44,912 nt of DNA from Methylotenera sp. (GTDB taxonomy: Bacteria > Pseudomonadota > Gammaproteobacteria > Burkholderiales > Methylophilaceae): positions 1 through 44,912 of the forward strand of contig JABFRQ010000010.1 in assembly GCA_013141075.1 (NCBI GenBank), given 5' to 3'. A program made the position numbers and the translations under genes. This document shows positions 14,905 to 24,213 of the stretch, one piece after another (the stretch's first letter is position 1; the number at the start of each line of letters is the position of its first letter). Below the pieces are notes generated by a model. It ran no database searches. It was not told the DNA's origin and saw nothing but the letters and a program-made list of their open reading frames with translations.

Positions 14905-15357
14905 ATGACTGTACGCGTGCAAACACAAGATTTTGATGCTGGCTTAGAAATCAGCCAGCTACGTAACGCGCGTAAAGACATTGGCGCGGTAGTGAGTTTT
15001 ATTGGCCAAGTGCGCGATTTAAATGAGGGTGATGCGGTTTCGCAGCTCACTTTGGAGCATTACCCAGGCATGACGGAAAAGTCGCTTGAGGCGATCGTGA
15101 GCCAAGCAAAAAGCCGTTGGAATATTTTTGATGCGCTAGTGATTCACCGTGTGGGTACTTTACAGCCTTTAGATCAAATTGTGTTGGTGGCGGTGAGTAG
15201 TGCACACCGTGGCGAGGCATTTAAGGCATGCGAATTTATTATGGATTATTTAAAAACTGAAGCACCATTTTGGAAAAAAGAAGTCACCAATTTTGGCGAG
15301 CGCTGGATAGATGCGAAGCTGAACGATGATGATGCACGCGAGCGTTGGGTTAAATAG
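14905..15357 (+). CDS. moaE: Molybdopterin synthase catalytic subunit MoaE
   Basis: This is the large subunit of molybdopterin synthase, which converts cPMP to molybdopterin with sulfur from MoaD. It has 150 residues, full length. Motifs are GAVVSFIGQVRD, TLEHYPGMTEKSL, VIHRVGTLQPLD, SSAHRGEAFKACEFIMDYLK and the active-site Lys region APFWKKE. It lacks a strong Shine-Dalgarno of its own. It was presumably cotranscribed with moaD before the DUF559 cassette came to lie between them. Confidence 0.94.
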   Translation: MTVRVQTQDFDAGLEISQLRNARKDIGAVVSFIGQVRDLNEGDAVSQLTLEHYPGMTEKSLEAIVSQAKSRWNIFDALVIHRVGTLQPLDQIVLVAVSSAHRGEAFKACEFIMDYLKTEAPFWKKEVTNFGERWIDAKLNDDDARERWVK

Positions 15358-15398
15358 AGTGTTATCAATTCAATTATTTATTAAATTAGCAAGGCAAT

Positions 15399-17549
15399 AT
15401 GTCACAACTTACACATTCAAATTTATCCGCTTCAACTTTATTGTCGCCACAGCAGCTTACGCTTAATATTTCTGCCAAGCAGTTTAATTTTGCGGATACT
15501 TCTGCGCTAATTAGTGCGAAAAGTATAAGCGCTCAACAGCAGGCTTGGGTGGCGCAATCGGAAGCTAAAAAGGCGGCTGAGTTCGGCTTAAATATTCAGC
15601 AAGCGGGCTTTAATTTACTGGCGCTTGGTGAGCCTGGAACGGGTCGGACTACGCTTATGTTAAGCGCAATGCATGAAGCGGCTGCAAGCCAAGCTGCGCC
15701 TTGCGATTTAGTAGCCTTGTATCAGTTTGATAACACGAATAAACCGCTATTTTTAAAGCTGCCAGCAGGTGTCGGCGCACAATTAAAACAGGCGCTGGAT
15801 CAGTTTATTCGCCAGCTTGCCAAAGAGTTGGCTAACTTGCTTGAAGCGCGTGTCAAAGATAATTCTTCTGCCTCAATCACAACATTTTTGGCCTCACAAA
15901 TAAGCACAATTAAAACTAATGTGCCACATATTGAATATAATCAAGCACTTATTCATTACTTTGGATTACTGCAAAAAGATGTTTTGGAATATTTGGAAGC
16001 ATGGCAACCTAATACCAGTGGCGATGGCGACAGTGGCCTAGAAGCGTTGCTGAGCGAGAGTTTTTTTGGGCGTTATCGCGTAAATGTGCTGGTAGAGCAC
16101 GCTGAAAATCAATCTGCACCAGTTATTTATGATAATGACCCCAGCTTGCAATCTTTATTTGGCGGTATAGAAAGCGCAGGTGATTCTAGCAGTACGCCAG
16201 ATTTTATGCGGCTGCGCGCGGGTAATTTGTTGCGTGCTGATGGTGGCGCTTTGTTACTTAACTTGCGCGATATTTTGGCTGATGAAGCTAATGGCGCACA
16301 GCTCATAGAAAAATTGCATCGATTTTTGCGCAACGGTACTTTGCAAATTGAAGATTTGAGCAGTAGTAGTAGTCAAGGCGGTAGTTTTGTGAGTGCACAA
16401 GCCGCAATTATCGTTTCCGTTAAGCTGGTATTAGTAGCAACGCGTGAAGATTATTACGAATTGATTGACGATAAAGCTGATTTTTTTGGCTATTTTCCAA
16501 TCAAAATTGAGTTTGCCGAAAAAGTAAAAGCGAATGCAGAAAATTACGCAGCTTATGCTGCGTTTATTGCACAAAAATGTCAGCAATTTAAATGCAGCCA
16601 TTTTACAGCAGATGCCGTGGCAGCCTTATTGCAAGCCATGCATAGGTTAGAAGAAGATCAAACGCGCATTAGCACCAAATTTGCAGTGTTAGAAAAATTG
16701 ATGCTTGAAAGTGCCGCCGCAGCTGGGCTACGCGGTGCAAAATTGGTTGAGCTGGAAGATGTAAAAGCGGCAATTAAACGCAAATATGCACGCCACAGCT
16801 ACATTGAAGCGCACATGCGCGATTCAATTGTAGATAACGAACTCATGATTAATGTGCAAGGCGAGGCAATTGGCCAGATTAACGGCTTGACGCATATTGA
16901 CCTTGCTGACGCGAGCTTTGGTTCGCCAGTGAGAATTAGTGCTAACTGTTATGCAGGTCGCCAAGGTGTGCTTACTATTGACCGCGAAGTGGCGATGAGC
17001 GGCCCCACGCACGATAAAGGCGTGATGATATTGCAAAGCTGGCTACACACAAACTTTGCTGAATTTAACCCATTAAACCTCACAGCTTCACTCGTCTTTG
17101 AGCAAGAATATAACGGCGTGGATGGTGATTCTGCTTCATGCGCAGAGCTATTTGCGGTGTTGTCAGCGCTTGCGCAATTGCCGATTAAACAAGGCATTGC
17201 TGTGACAGGTGCAATGAATCAACATGGCGAAGTGCTGCCAGTAGGCGGTTTGAACGAAAAAATTGAAGGCTATTTTAGAGTGTGCAAAGACATTGGCCTA
17301 GATGGCAAACAAGGTGTGCTATTGCCAGCCCGCAATATGCGTCACTTAATGTTAAGCGATGAAGTGGTGAATGCAGTCACAAACGGCCAATTTCATATCG
17401 CCACCATGGGCAATGTTGCCGATGGTATTTTGCACCTGACTGGGCATACATTAGACGAAGTGAACAGTCTTGCAGAAGTCAGATTGAACGCGTTTAAAAA
17501 GACTCTGGAAGCTAATTTTCCCAAAGTGTCGACCAAAAGCGCTGACTAA
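15399..17549 (+). CDS. Lon-like (S16) protease of the YcbZ/LonH type
   Basis: This 716-residue protein has an N-terminal AAA-like region and a C-terminal Lon protease domain. The protease dyad is intact: S578 in GVDGDSAS and K621 in VGGLNEKIEGY. The Walker A equivalent reads GEPGTGRTT (77-85), with Arg in place of the nucleotide-binding Lys. A helical insert (about 120-240) separates it from the Walker B-like region RADGGALLLNLRD (269-281). This pattern fits the YcbZ family rather than classical Lon or LonB. AAGG lies 5 bases before the ATG. Substrates are unknown. It probably degrades specific or stress-damaged proteins. hslR follows after 19 bases. Confidence 0.87.
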   Translation: MSQLTHSNLSASTLLSPQQLTLNISAKQFNFADTSALISAKSISAQQQAWVAQSEAKKAAEFGLNIQQAGFNLLALGEPGTGRTTLMLSAMHEAAASQAAPCDLVALYQFDNTNKPLFLKLPAGVGAQLKQALDQFIRQLAKELANLLEARVKDNSSASITTFLASQISTIKTNVPHIEYNQALIHYFGLLQKDVLEYLEAWQPNTSGDGDSGLEALLSESFFGRYRVNVLVEHAENQSAPVIYDNDPSLQSLFGGIESAGDSSSTPDFMRLRAGNLLRADGGALLLNLRDILADEANGAQLIEKLHRFLRNGTLQIEDLSSSSSQGGSFVSAQAAIIVSVKLVLVATREDYYELIDDKADFFGYFPIKIEFAEKVKANAENYAAYAAFIAQKCQQFKCSHFTADAVAALLQAMHRLEEDQTRISTKFAVLEKLMLESAAAAGLRGAKLVELEDVKAAIKRKYARHSYIEAHMRDSIVDNELMINVQGEAIGQINGLTHIDLADASFGSPVRISANCYAGRQGVLTIDREVAMSGPTHDKGVMILQSWLHTNFAEFNPLNLTASLVFEQEYNGVDGDSASCAELFAVLSALAQLPIKQGIAVTGAMNQHGEVLPVGGLNEKIEGYFRVCKDIGLDGKQGVLLPARNMRHLMLSDEVVNAVTNGQFHIATMGNVADGILHLTGHTLDEVNSLAEVRLNAFKKTLEANFPKVSTKSAD

Positions 17550-17568
17550 GTAAACATGTGAAATTGTA

Positions 17569-17979
17569 ATGCGTGAGCCAGAAGATAAAGCTGATAATAA
17601 ATGCCGCCTAGATAAATGGCTGTGGGCCGCACGCTTCTTTAAAACACGTAGCCTAGCTACCACTGCAATTGAAGGCGGCAAAGTACATGTAGACAGCGAC
17701 CGCGTAAAGCCCGCCAAAGAAGTGCATATTGGGCAAATGATTCATATTCGTAATAAAGACTTTGAAATAGAAATCACTGTGCAAGCATTATCCAATATGC
17801 GCCGTGGCGCACCAGAAGCTGCGCTGTTATACGCCGAAACGGCTGACAGTATCGCCAAACGTGAAAACGCCAAAGCCACAGGTGAAGGCGAGCATGCCCT
17901 ACGCGAACGCGGCGCAGGGCGGCCAACCAAGCGACAATTGCGGGATATTAAGAAATTTACGGGTGGGGCTTATGGTTGA
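17569..17979 (+). CDS. hslR: Heat-shock protein 15, S4 RNA-binding protein HslR
   Basis: HslR recycles 50S subunits carrying a stalled nascent chain by binding the free subunit with peptidyl-tRNA. It has 136 residues with the S4 domain at the N-terminus (CRLDKWLWAARFFKTRSLA, then GGKVHVDSDRVKPAKEVHIG) and a basic tail with GRPTKRQLRDIKKF. It sits 19 bases after the Lon-like protease gene, so the two may form a protein-quality-control pair (inference). Confidence 0.9.
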   Translation: MREPEDKADNKCRLDKWLWAARFFKTRSLATTAIEGGKVHVDSDRVKPAKEVHIGQMIHIRNKDFEIEITVQALSNMRRGAPEAALLYAETADSIAKRENAKATGEGEHALRERGAGRPTKRQLRDIKKFTGGAYG

Positions 17980-18043
17980 AATTACAACGAAGTAAAAAAA
18001 CAAAAAATTGTTGTGAAAATACATAACGTATTTAATAGTTAGC

Positions 18044-18049
18044 TATAAT
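18044..18049 (+). promoter_or_regulatory. Probable -10 box before the polysaccharide cluster
   Basis: The perfect TATAAT at 18044-18049 lies 49 bases before the rfbF start and is the only consensus hexamer in the 119-base gap after hslR. The -35 region is weak. It would give a roughly 40-base untranslated leader for the rfbFGH operon. Confidence 0.5.
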
Positions 18050-18098
18050 GCCTATCTAGTTTCTATTCTTAATAACAATATAACTTTACGGAAAAACT

Positions 18099-18869
18099 AT
18101 GAAAGCAGTCATTTTGGCGGGTGGGTTAGGGACACGAATTAGTGAAGAAACATCTTCTCGCCCTAAGCCTATGGTTGAAATTGGTGGTAGGCCTATTTTG
18201 TGGCATATTATGAAAACTTATTCTGCGCATGGCATCAATGATTTTGTGATTTGCTGTGGCTATAAGGGCTACATTATTAAAGAATATTTCGCCAATTATT
18301 TTTTGCACATGTCAGATATTACTTTTGATATGGCCAGTAATAAAATGGAAGTACATCAGCAAAATGCAGAGCCTTGGAGGGTGACGTTGGTAGATACTGG
18401 TGAAGACACCATGACTGGTGGGCGATTAAAACGTGTGGCTGATTATGTTAAAGATGAAGAAGCTTTTTGCTTTACATATGGAGACGGTGTTAGTGATGTC
18501 AATATTACGGAGCTAATTGCTTTTCACAAAGCACAAAATGTTAAGGCTACACTTACTGCTACTCTTCCGCCTGGTCGATTTGGTGCTTTAGAAATTACGG
18601 CTACTAAAGTGCATAATTTTTGTGAAAAACCAAGTGGAGATGGGGCTATGATCAATGGTGGTTTTTTTGTGTTATCACCCAGTGTGATTGATTATATTAT
18701 AAATGACAAAACCCTATGGGAGCGTGAGCCGCTAGAGCGTTTGGCAAAAGAAGGTAACTTGGCCGCATTTCAACATCATGGTTTTTGGCAGCCTATGGAT
18801 ACGCTACGCGACAAAACTCACCTTGAAGAGTTATGGCAATCAGGCAAAGCGCCTTGGAAAATATGGTAG
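18099..18869 (+). CDS. rfbF: Glucose-1-phosphate cytidylyltransferase
   Basis: It makes CDP-glucose from CTP and glucose-1-phosphate, the first step of CDP-3,6-dideoxyhexose synthesis. It has 256 residues, as expected for the family. The nucleotide-binding start [48 protein letters not shown] and the end [18 protein letters not shown] are all typical. A weak ribosome site (ACGGAAAAAC) precedes the ATG. Its last codons overlap the start of rfbG by 7 bases. It is the first gene of the polysaccharide cluster. Confidence 0.95.
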   Translation: MKAVILAGGLGTRISEETSSRPKPMVEIGGRPILWHIMKTYSAHGINDFVICCGYKGYIIKEYFANYFLHMSDITFDMASNKMEVHQQNAEPWRVTLVDTGEDTMTGGRLKRVADYVKDEEAFCFTYGDGVSDVNITELIAFHKAQNVKATLTATLPPGRFGALEITATKVHNFCEKPSGDGAMINGGFFVLSPSVIDYIINDKTLWEREPLERLAKEGNLAAFQHHGFWQPMDTLRDKTHLEELWQSGKAPWKIW

Positions 18870-19942
18870 TTAACCAAAAATTTTGGCAAGGTAAGCGTAT
18901 TTTATTAACGGGGCATACTGGCTTTAAAGGTAGCTGGTTGTCTTTATGGCTGCAATCTATGGGTGCGCATGTGATAGGTTACGCGCTAGCACCGCCGACA
19001 AATCCAAACTTGTTTGAAGTGGCCGAAGTTGGTAAAGGGATGACCAGTATCATCGGTGATATTCGCGACTTGGCGCATCTGCGCAAAGTGTTAGCTGAAC
19101 ACCAACCAGAAATTGTTATTCACATGGCTGCACAGGCATTGGTGCGTTACTCGTACCTTGAGCCAGTGGAAACTTACGCAACCAATGTGATGGGGTCAGT
19201 TAATCTGCTAGAAGCTGTTCGCCATACAGGCGGTGTTAAAGCTGTAGTTAATGTGACTAGCGATAAGTGTTATGAAAATCGTGAATGGGCATGGGGTTAC
19301 CGCGAGAATGAAGCGATGGGTGGTTATGACCCATATAGCAATAGTAAAGGTTGCGCTGAACTCGTTACGGCGGCTTACCGCAACTCATACTTCCACCCTG
19401 AAAAATATCATGAGCATGGCATTGCCATTGGTTCTGGTAGGGCAGGCAATGTAATAGGTGGTGGTGACTGGGCTGAAGATAGGCTAATACCTGATATGAT
19501 GCGTGCCATTACGCAAGGGCAATCTGTCGGTATTCGCAATCCTAATAGCATTCGCCCTTGGCAGCATGTATTAGAACCGTTGTCTGGTTACTTACTATTA
19601 GCGCAAAAACTTTATGAAGATGGTGCCAACTTTGCTGAAGGCTGGAACTTTGGACCAAATGATGATGATGCAAAACCAGTGCAATGGATATTAGATAACC
19701 TTACTAAAACTTGGGGTGAAGGTGCAAGTTGGGCGCTTGATGGTGGTAACCATCCACATGAAGCGCATTACTTAAAGCTAGATTGCTCAAAAGCTAAGTC
19801 GCGCTTAGGCTGGCAGCCAAGATGGTCACTTGCAAAAACAATTGATCAAATATGTATTTGGCATAAGGCACATCTTGCTGGTGCTGACATGCAGGCAGTG
19901 TGTCACGAACAAATACAGCAATATCAGGCAACACAATGTTAA
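18863..19942 (+). CDS. rfbG: CDP-glucose 4,6-dehydratase
   Basis: This NAD-dependent short-chain dehydratase converts CDP-glucose to CDP-4-keto-6-deoxyglucose. The start at 18863 ([12 protein letters not shown]) overlaps the rfbF stop and is preferred to a start 10 codons upstream inside rfbF. It gives 359 residues. The cofactor loop is [12 protein letters not shown], the catalytic motif is [13 protein letters not shown] (Y-x-x-x-K), VTSDKCYEN carries the Thr/Ser-Asp-Lys dehydratase signature, and [12 protein letters not shown] is also typical. It is followed 48 bases later by rfbH. Confidence 0.95.
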   Translation: MVVNQKFWQGKRILLTGHTGFKGSWLSLWLQSMGAHVIGYALAPPTNPNLFEVAEVGKGMTSIIGDIRDLAHLRKVLAEHQPEIVIHMAAQALVRYSYLEPVETYATNVMGSVNLLEAVRHTGGVKAVVNVTSDKCYENREWAWGYRENEAMGGYDPYSNSKGCAELVTAAYRNSYFHPEKYHEHGIAIGSGRAGNVIGGGDWAEDRLIPDMMRAITQGQSVGIRNPNSIRPWQHVLEPLSGYLLLAQKLYEDGANFAEGWNFGPNDDDAKPVQWILDNLTKTWGEGASWALDGGNHPHEAHYLKLDCSKAKSRLGWQPRWSLAKTIDQICIWHKAHLAGADMQAVCHEQIQQYQATQC

Positions 19943-19990
19943 GTTTCGCTCACCCAGTAATTATACGATTAGATAACTAGGAATACCATT

Positions 19991-21307
19991 TTGGATAAAT
20001 CTCAACAACTTCGCCAACAAATTTCACAACTCGTTGAAGAATACGCAGCAATCAAATATGAGCTTAAAGACTTTGTGGCGGGGTCAACCGTAATACCACC
20101 ATCGGGCAAAGTGTTAGATGCAGCAGAGTTAAAAAATATGGTAGAAGCCTCATTAGATGGATGGCTAACTACTGGGCGTTTCAATGAAGCTTTTGAGAAG
20201 CGCTTAGCAGAATATTTGGGCATTAAATTTCTAATTACTACCAACTCAGGTTCATCAGCAAACCTACTAGCGTTTACAGCATTGACTTCACCTCGGCTTG
20301 GTGAGCGTGCCATTAAAGCTGGTGATGAAGTGATTGGTGTAGCGGCTGGTTTCCCCACTACTGTAAACCCAATTTTACAGTTTGGTGCAGTGCCAGTATT
20401 TGTAGATATTGATCTAGCTTCACATAATATTGATGCAAGTAAAATTGAAGCAGCGATTAGCCCTAAAACCAAAGCCATTATGTTGGCACACTCACTAGGC
20501 AATCCATTTAACATCAAAGTGGTTAAAGAAATTTGTCAGAAATATAACTTATGGCTAGTTGAAGATAACTGCGATGCACTAGGCTCACGTTATGACGGGC
20601 AGCTTACTGGCACATTTGGTGACATCGGCACCTTAAGTTTCTACCCAGCACATCACATTACGATGGGTGAGGGCGGTGCAGTATTTACCAATAATCATGA
20701 GCTTAAATTGATTGCTGAATCTTTCCGTGATTGGGGTCGTGATTGTTACTGTGCGCCAGGTAAAGACAATACTTGCGGTAAACGTTTCTGCTGGAAGTTG
20801 GGCAACTTACCAGAAGGCTATGACCATAAATACACTTACACACATTTAGGCTATAATTTAAAAATTACTGACATGCAAGCCGCATGTGGCCTTGCGCAGA
20901 TGGATAAACTAGATGGTTTTGTGCAAGCTCGTAAAGACAACTTTGCTTACTTAAGAAACAGACTTTCATCATGCGAAGAATTTTTAATTCTGCCTGAAGC
21001 AACCCCTAATAGCGACCCTTCATGGTTTGGTTTTTTAATGACCATTCGCCCAGAAGCCGATGTTCGCCGTGTGGACCTTATTAACTATCTAGATCAAAAT
21101 AAAATTGGAACACGCTTATTGTTTGCGGGTAATTTAACAAGACAGCCTTACATGCTTGGCCGCAACTTTAGAATTAGTGGCGACCTTACCAATACTGATT
21201 TGGTGATGAACAACAGTTTCTGGGTTGGAGTGTATCCAGGCTTAGATGAAGAAATGCTGAGCTTTATTGCCGATAAGATTGAAGCATTCTTTGGTATCAA
21301 TTTCTAG
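19991..21307 (+). CDS. rfbH: CDP-4-dehydro-6-deoxyglucose 3-dehydratase (E1)
   Basis: This is a PMP- and [2Fe-2S]-dependent enzyme that removes the C3 hydroxyl of CDP-4-keto-6-deoxyglucose together with a ferredoxin-type reductase (E3). It has 438 residues with a TTG start and AGGA about 9 bases upstream. The usual PLP lysine position is His ([14 protein letters not shown]221), the defining change of E1 dehydratases. The cluster cysteines are in [16 protein letters not shown] (C252, C254, C262, C267). No E3 reductase gene is adjacent, so electrons must come from another locus. Confidence 0.95.
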   Translation: MDKSQQLRQQISQLVEEYAAIKYELKDFVAGSTVIPPSGKVLDAAELKNMVEASLDGWLTTGRFNEAFEKRLAEYLGIKFLITTNSGSSANLLAFTALTSPRLGERAIKAGDEVIGVAAGFPTTVNPILQFGAVPVFVDIDLASHNIDASKIEAAISPKTKAIMLAHSLGNPFNIKVVKEICQKYNLWLVEDNCDALGSRYDGQLTGTFGDIGTLSFYPAHHITMGEGGAVFTNNHELKLIAESFRDWGRDCYCAPGKDNTCGKRFCWKLGNLPEGYDHKYTYTHLGYNLKITDMQAACGLAQMDKLDGFVQARKDNFAYLRNRLSSCEEFLILPEATPNSDPSWFGFLMTIRPEADVRRVDLINYLDQNKIGTRLLFAGNLTRQPYMLGRNFRISGDLTNTDLVMNNSFWVGVYPGLDEEMLSFIADKIEAFFGINF

Positions 21308-21332
21308 CGTATTAAGAAAATTAGGATAGATA

Positions 21333-23042
21333 TTGAAAGCTTCTGACGCACTTGCCAAGTTTCTGATCGCTCATCAGGTTCAAACTTGTTTTGAACTGGT
21401 GGGTGGCATGATTACGCACTTGCTCGATAGTTTTGCCGAATCAGGGCAATTCAACATCATCTCGATGCATCATGAGCAAGCTGCTGCCTTTGCTGCGGAA
21501 GGCGTGGCAAGACAGACTAAGGGTAAAACGATTGCGGTGGCGATGGGTACTAGTGGCCCAGGTGCAACGAACTTGATTACGGGTATCGGCAGTTGCTGGT
21601 TTGACTCCATCCCTTGCTTGTTTATCACAGGCCAAGTTAATACACGTGAACTCAAAGGTAATCGAGGCATTAGGCAACAAGGCTTTCAGGAGCTAGATAT
21701 TGTTGAAGTTGCGTGCTCGCTGACCAAGTACGCCGTGAGAGTGAATAAAGTCGATGACCTGCTACCAGAATTACATAAGGCATTATCTTTAGCGCTGAGC
21801 GGACGTCAAGGCCCAGTGTTATTAGACATACCAAATGACATTCAACGCGCAGATATCTCAGATTCCCTGCTGGAGCAATGGTTGAACACACCGTTGGACA
21901 TTAGCTACAGCTCTGAAGTGTCAATAAGCGATTCGAATAAATTAGATGTGTTGTGCAAAGATGCGCAGCGCCCATTAATTTGTATTGGCGGTGGTGCCCG
22001 CTGGGCGGATGCGATGGATCAGTGGCTAACTGTCGCTGATGTTCTCGGTATTCCCTATGTCTCAACACTGATGGGTCATGAGCGTGTAGTCGCACGTAAC
22101 GGTTATTTCAACATGATTGGCAGTTATGGTAATCGTGAGGCTAACTGGGCGGTGCAGCATTGCGACTTATTGATAGTGGTGGGGGCACGACTTGATGTTC
22201 GGCAAACTGGTGCTGATGTAGATGATTTTGCTCGTCAAGCGCGTGTCGTCCAGATAGATATTGACCCAAATCAATTGAATAATCGTGTTCAGGCTGATTT
22301 AAGTATTTGCGCAACTGCAGAAAGTTTTTTTAGTACATACTCACTACAAGCAGATACGTTTCCTAATTTAGATAATACTTGGTTAATTGAACTGTCAAAA
22401 AAACGTGATCAAGCTCAAGGCAATGAATATGAAGACTGGGAGATCAGCCCTAGCGAGATATTTAAGAAACTTAATCATAGTTTAGCTAATATTCCAGTTG
22501 ATTATGTATGTGATGTTGGCAATCACCAGATGTGGGCAGCACAAAGTTTACGCCTGTTGCCTAATCAGGCAGTTCACTACAGCGGAGGCATGGGTGCAAT
22601 GGGTTTTGCCTTGCCAGCGGCAATGGGTGTTGCGCTTCAGTCTCAGAATAAGGTGGTCGTCATTACTGGTGACGGAAGCCTGCAAATCAACATTCAGGAA
22701 TTGGATACACTCAATCGTTTGGGGTTAGACCTGGCTATCATCGTTATGAACAACTCGGTGCTTGGTATGGTGAAGAATTTTCAGGATATGTATTTCGATG
22801 GGCGTGACCAATCGACGAAAAAAGGCTATAGCAGCCCTTCTTTCAAAAATATTGCAACGGCCTATGGAATCAAAGCACATCGAGTGACTAATGCCTTAGA
22901 AATGGATTATATATTAAGCATTATCGTTGACCACAAAGGTCCGTTGCTCATTGAGATTATGATGGACGGTGCAACAGAATGCCGCCCACGTTTAGCATTT
23001 GGTTCGAAGCTCGATGATCAGTTTCCTAAGCTAAACGACTAG
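21333..23042 (+). CDS. ThDP-dependent carboligase, YerE-like (acetolactate synthase fold)
   Basis: This 569-residue protein has the three-domain fold of acetohydroxyacid synthases: the ThDP activating Glu in MHHEQAAAFAAEG (E48), a central FAD/ADP-type domain, and the ThDP-Mg motif GDGS...NN (446-474). The TTG start has AGGA 7 bases before it. No small regulatory IlvN-type subunit is nearby. Directly behind rfbFGH this matches YerE of the yersiniose pathway, which decarboxylates pyruvate and adds the two-carbon unit to the C4 ketone of CDP-4-keto-3,6-dideoxyglucose. A housekeeping acetolactate synthase or another acyloin-forming role is the alternative. The YerE assignment rests mainly on context. 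Confidence 0.8.
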   Translation: MKASDALAKFLIAHQVQTCFELVGGMITHLLDSFAESGQFNIISMHHEQAAAFAAEGVARQTKGKTIAVAMGTSGPGATNLITGIGSCWFDSIPCLFITGQVNTRELKGNRGIRQQGFQELDIVEVACSLTKYAVRVNKVDDLLPELHKALSLALSGRQGPVLLDIPNDIQRADISDSLLEQWLNTPLDISYSSEVSISDSNKLDVLCKDAQRPLICIGGGARWADAMDQWLTVADVLGIPYVSTLMGHERVVARNGYFNMIGSYGNREANWAVQHCDLLIVVGARLDVRQTGADVDDFARQARVVQIDIDPNQLNNRVQADLSICATAESFFSTYSLQADTFPNLDNTWLIELSKKRDQAQGNEYEDWEISPSEIFKKLNHSLANIPVDYVCDVGNHQMWAAQSLRLLPNQAVHYSGGMGAMGFALPAAMGVALQSQNKVVVITGDGSLQINIQELDTLNRLGLDLAIIVMNNSVLGMVKNFQDMYFDGRDQSTKKGYSSPSFKNIATAYGIKAHRVTNALEMDYILSIIVDHKGPLLIEIMMDGATECRPRLAFGSKLDDQFPKLND

Positions 23043-23055
23043 CGAGTACGTCAAT

Positions 23056-23994
23056 ATGATGAGAATAGCTATTCTAGGCGCAACCAGCCAAATTGCCAGA
23101 GACTTGATTGTCTCGTTCTCAGCGGAGGATAATAAGCAATTACATTTGTTTGCGCGCCGCCCTGATGACGTCGCGAAATGGCTAAAGAATGTTGGGCTGT
23201 CAGGACGCTATCTGGTTGATGATTTTGCTGTCTTCGGAGAGCAGGAGTTCGATGCCGTCATCAATTTTGTGGGTGTTGGTAATCCAGCACAGGCAGTGGC
23301 GATGGGTCGTTCTATCTTTGACATCACCTTGCGGTTTGATGGATTAGTCCTTGATTATTTACAAGCATACCCAGCGTGTCGTTATTTGTTCTTAAGTAGT
23401 GGCGCGGCTTACGGGTCAAACTTTAATGAACCAGCAAACCGTGACACACAAACTATCGTTGCAATAAACAATCTGGCACCGCACGAATGGTATGGCATGG
23501 CGAAGTTACACGCAGAGTGTCGGCATCGCGCACAGCCTGAATTAGCCATCATCGATATCCGCGTGTTCAATTATTTTAGTCACACACAAGATATGGATGC
23601 GCGTTTTCTGATTACAGATATTCTCCGTGCCATTCGTGATAAGACGGTTCTGAAAACGTCACCCGATTACATTGTGCGTGATTTCCTGCATCCATCCGAT
23701 TTCTATCAATTGGTTAGTGTACTTCTTTCCTCACCTACCACCAATGCGGTTGTCGATTGTTATAGCCGAGCACCTATAGATAAATCGAATCTATTGATAG
23801 CCATGCAAAAGAAATTTGGGTTGCGTTATGAAACAACCGAAGCGATTGCCAGCGTTAATGCCACAGGAAGCAAACCTCATTACTACTCACTTAATAGGCG
23901 GGCCGAAGATTTTGGATATCAGCCTAACCTAACTTCTCTTCAAGGGGTACTGCTGGAGTCAGAGAGGATTTTAATAAACCATCAGGTTGGATAG
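23056..23994 (+). CDS. NAD(P)-dependent sugar reductase/epimerase, YerF-like
   Basis: This 312-residue Rossmann short-chain protein starts MRIAILGATSQIARDL, with a Ser-containing SSGAAYG strand and the catalytic WYGMAKLHAE (Y-x-x-x-K). It is 13 bases after the YerE-like gene. In Yersinia, YerF reduces the acetyl side-chain ketone formed by YerE to give the hydroxyethyl branch of yersiniose A. The same step is inferred here from gene order. It could instead act on the ring ketone or as an epimerase. ATG at 23056 or 23059 could be used. Confidence 0.72.
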   Translation: MMRIAILGATSQIARDLIVSFSAEDNKQLHLFARRPDDVAKWLKNVGLSGRYLVDDFAVFGEQEFDAVINFVGVGNPAQAVAMGRSIFDITLRFDGLVLDYLQAYPACRYLFLSSGAAYGSNFNEPANRDTQTIVAINNLAPHEWYGMAKLHAECRHRAQPELAIIDIRVFNYFSHTQDMDARFLITDILRAIRDKTVLKTSPDYIVRDFLHPSDFYQLVSVLLSSPTTNAVVDCYSRAPIDKSNLLIAMQKKFGLRYETTEAIASVNATGSKPHYYSLNRRAEDFGYQPNLTSLQGVLLESERILINHQVG

Positions 23995-24213
23995 TGGGTA
24001 ACGAGTTTTTTCCTTGACTAGTCTTGATAACCTTTATTGGACATCTACAAAGTTTACTCCAAAAAGATTGTCCAGATATATCACGGATAGGTTCTTTATA
24101 GTGGGAACTGAATACAAGTTTGGCGGATGGATTTAAACGAACAATAGAAAGTTATTTAATATGATGTTATTACACAAAGCTCATAACCAATATTTCAAGG
24201 TAACCTGCATTCA

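Noticed and set aside
20002..20517. 171-codon open frame opposite rfbH
   Set aside because: It is antisense to the E1 dehydratase with intact signature residues. No independent support.
21333..23042. Plain acetolactate synthase for branched amino acids
   Set aside because: There is no regulatory subunit or ilvC nearby, and it is placed in a CDP-sugar operon directly before a sugar reductase. The YerE-like role is more likely, though not proven.
24014..24050. TTGACT hexamer as a promoter before the flippase gene
   Set aside because: No -10 box at 16-18 bases distance fits. Left uncalled.
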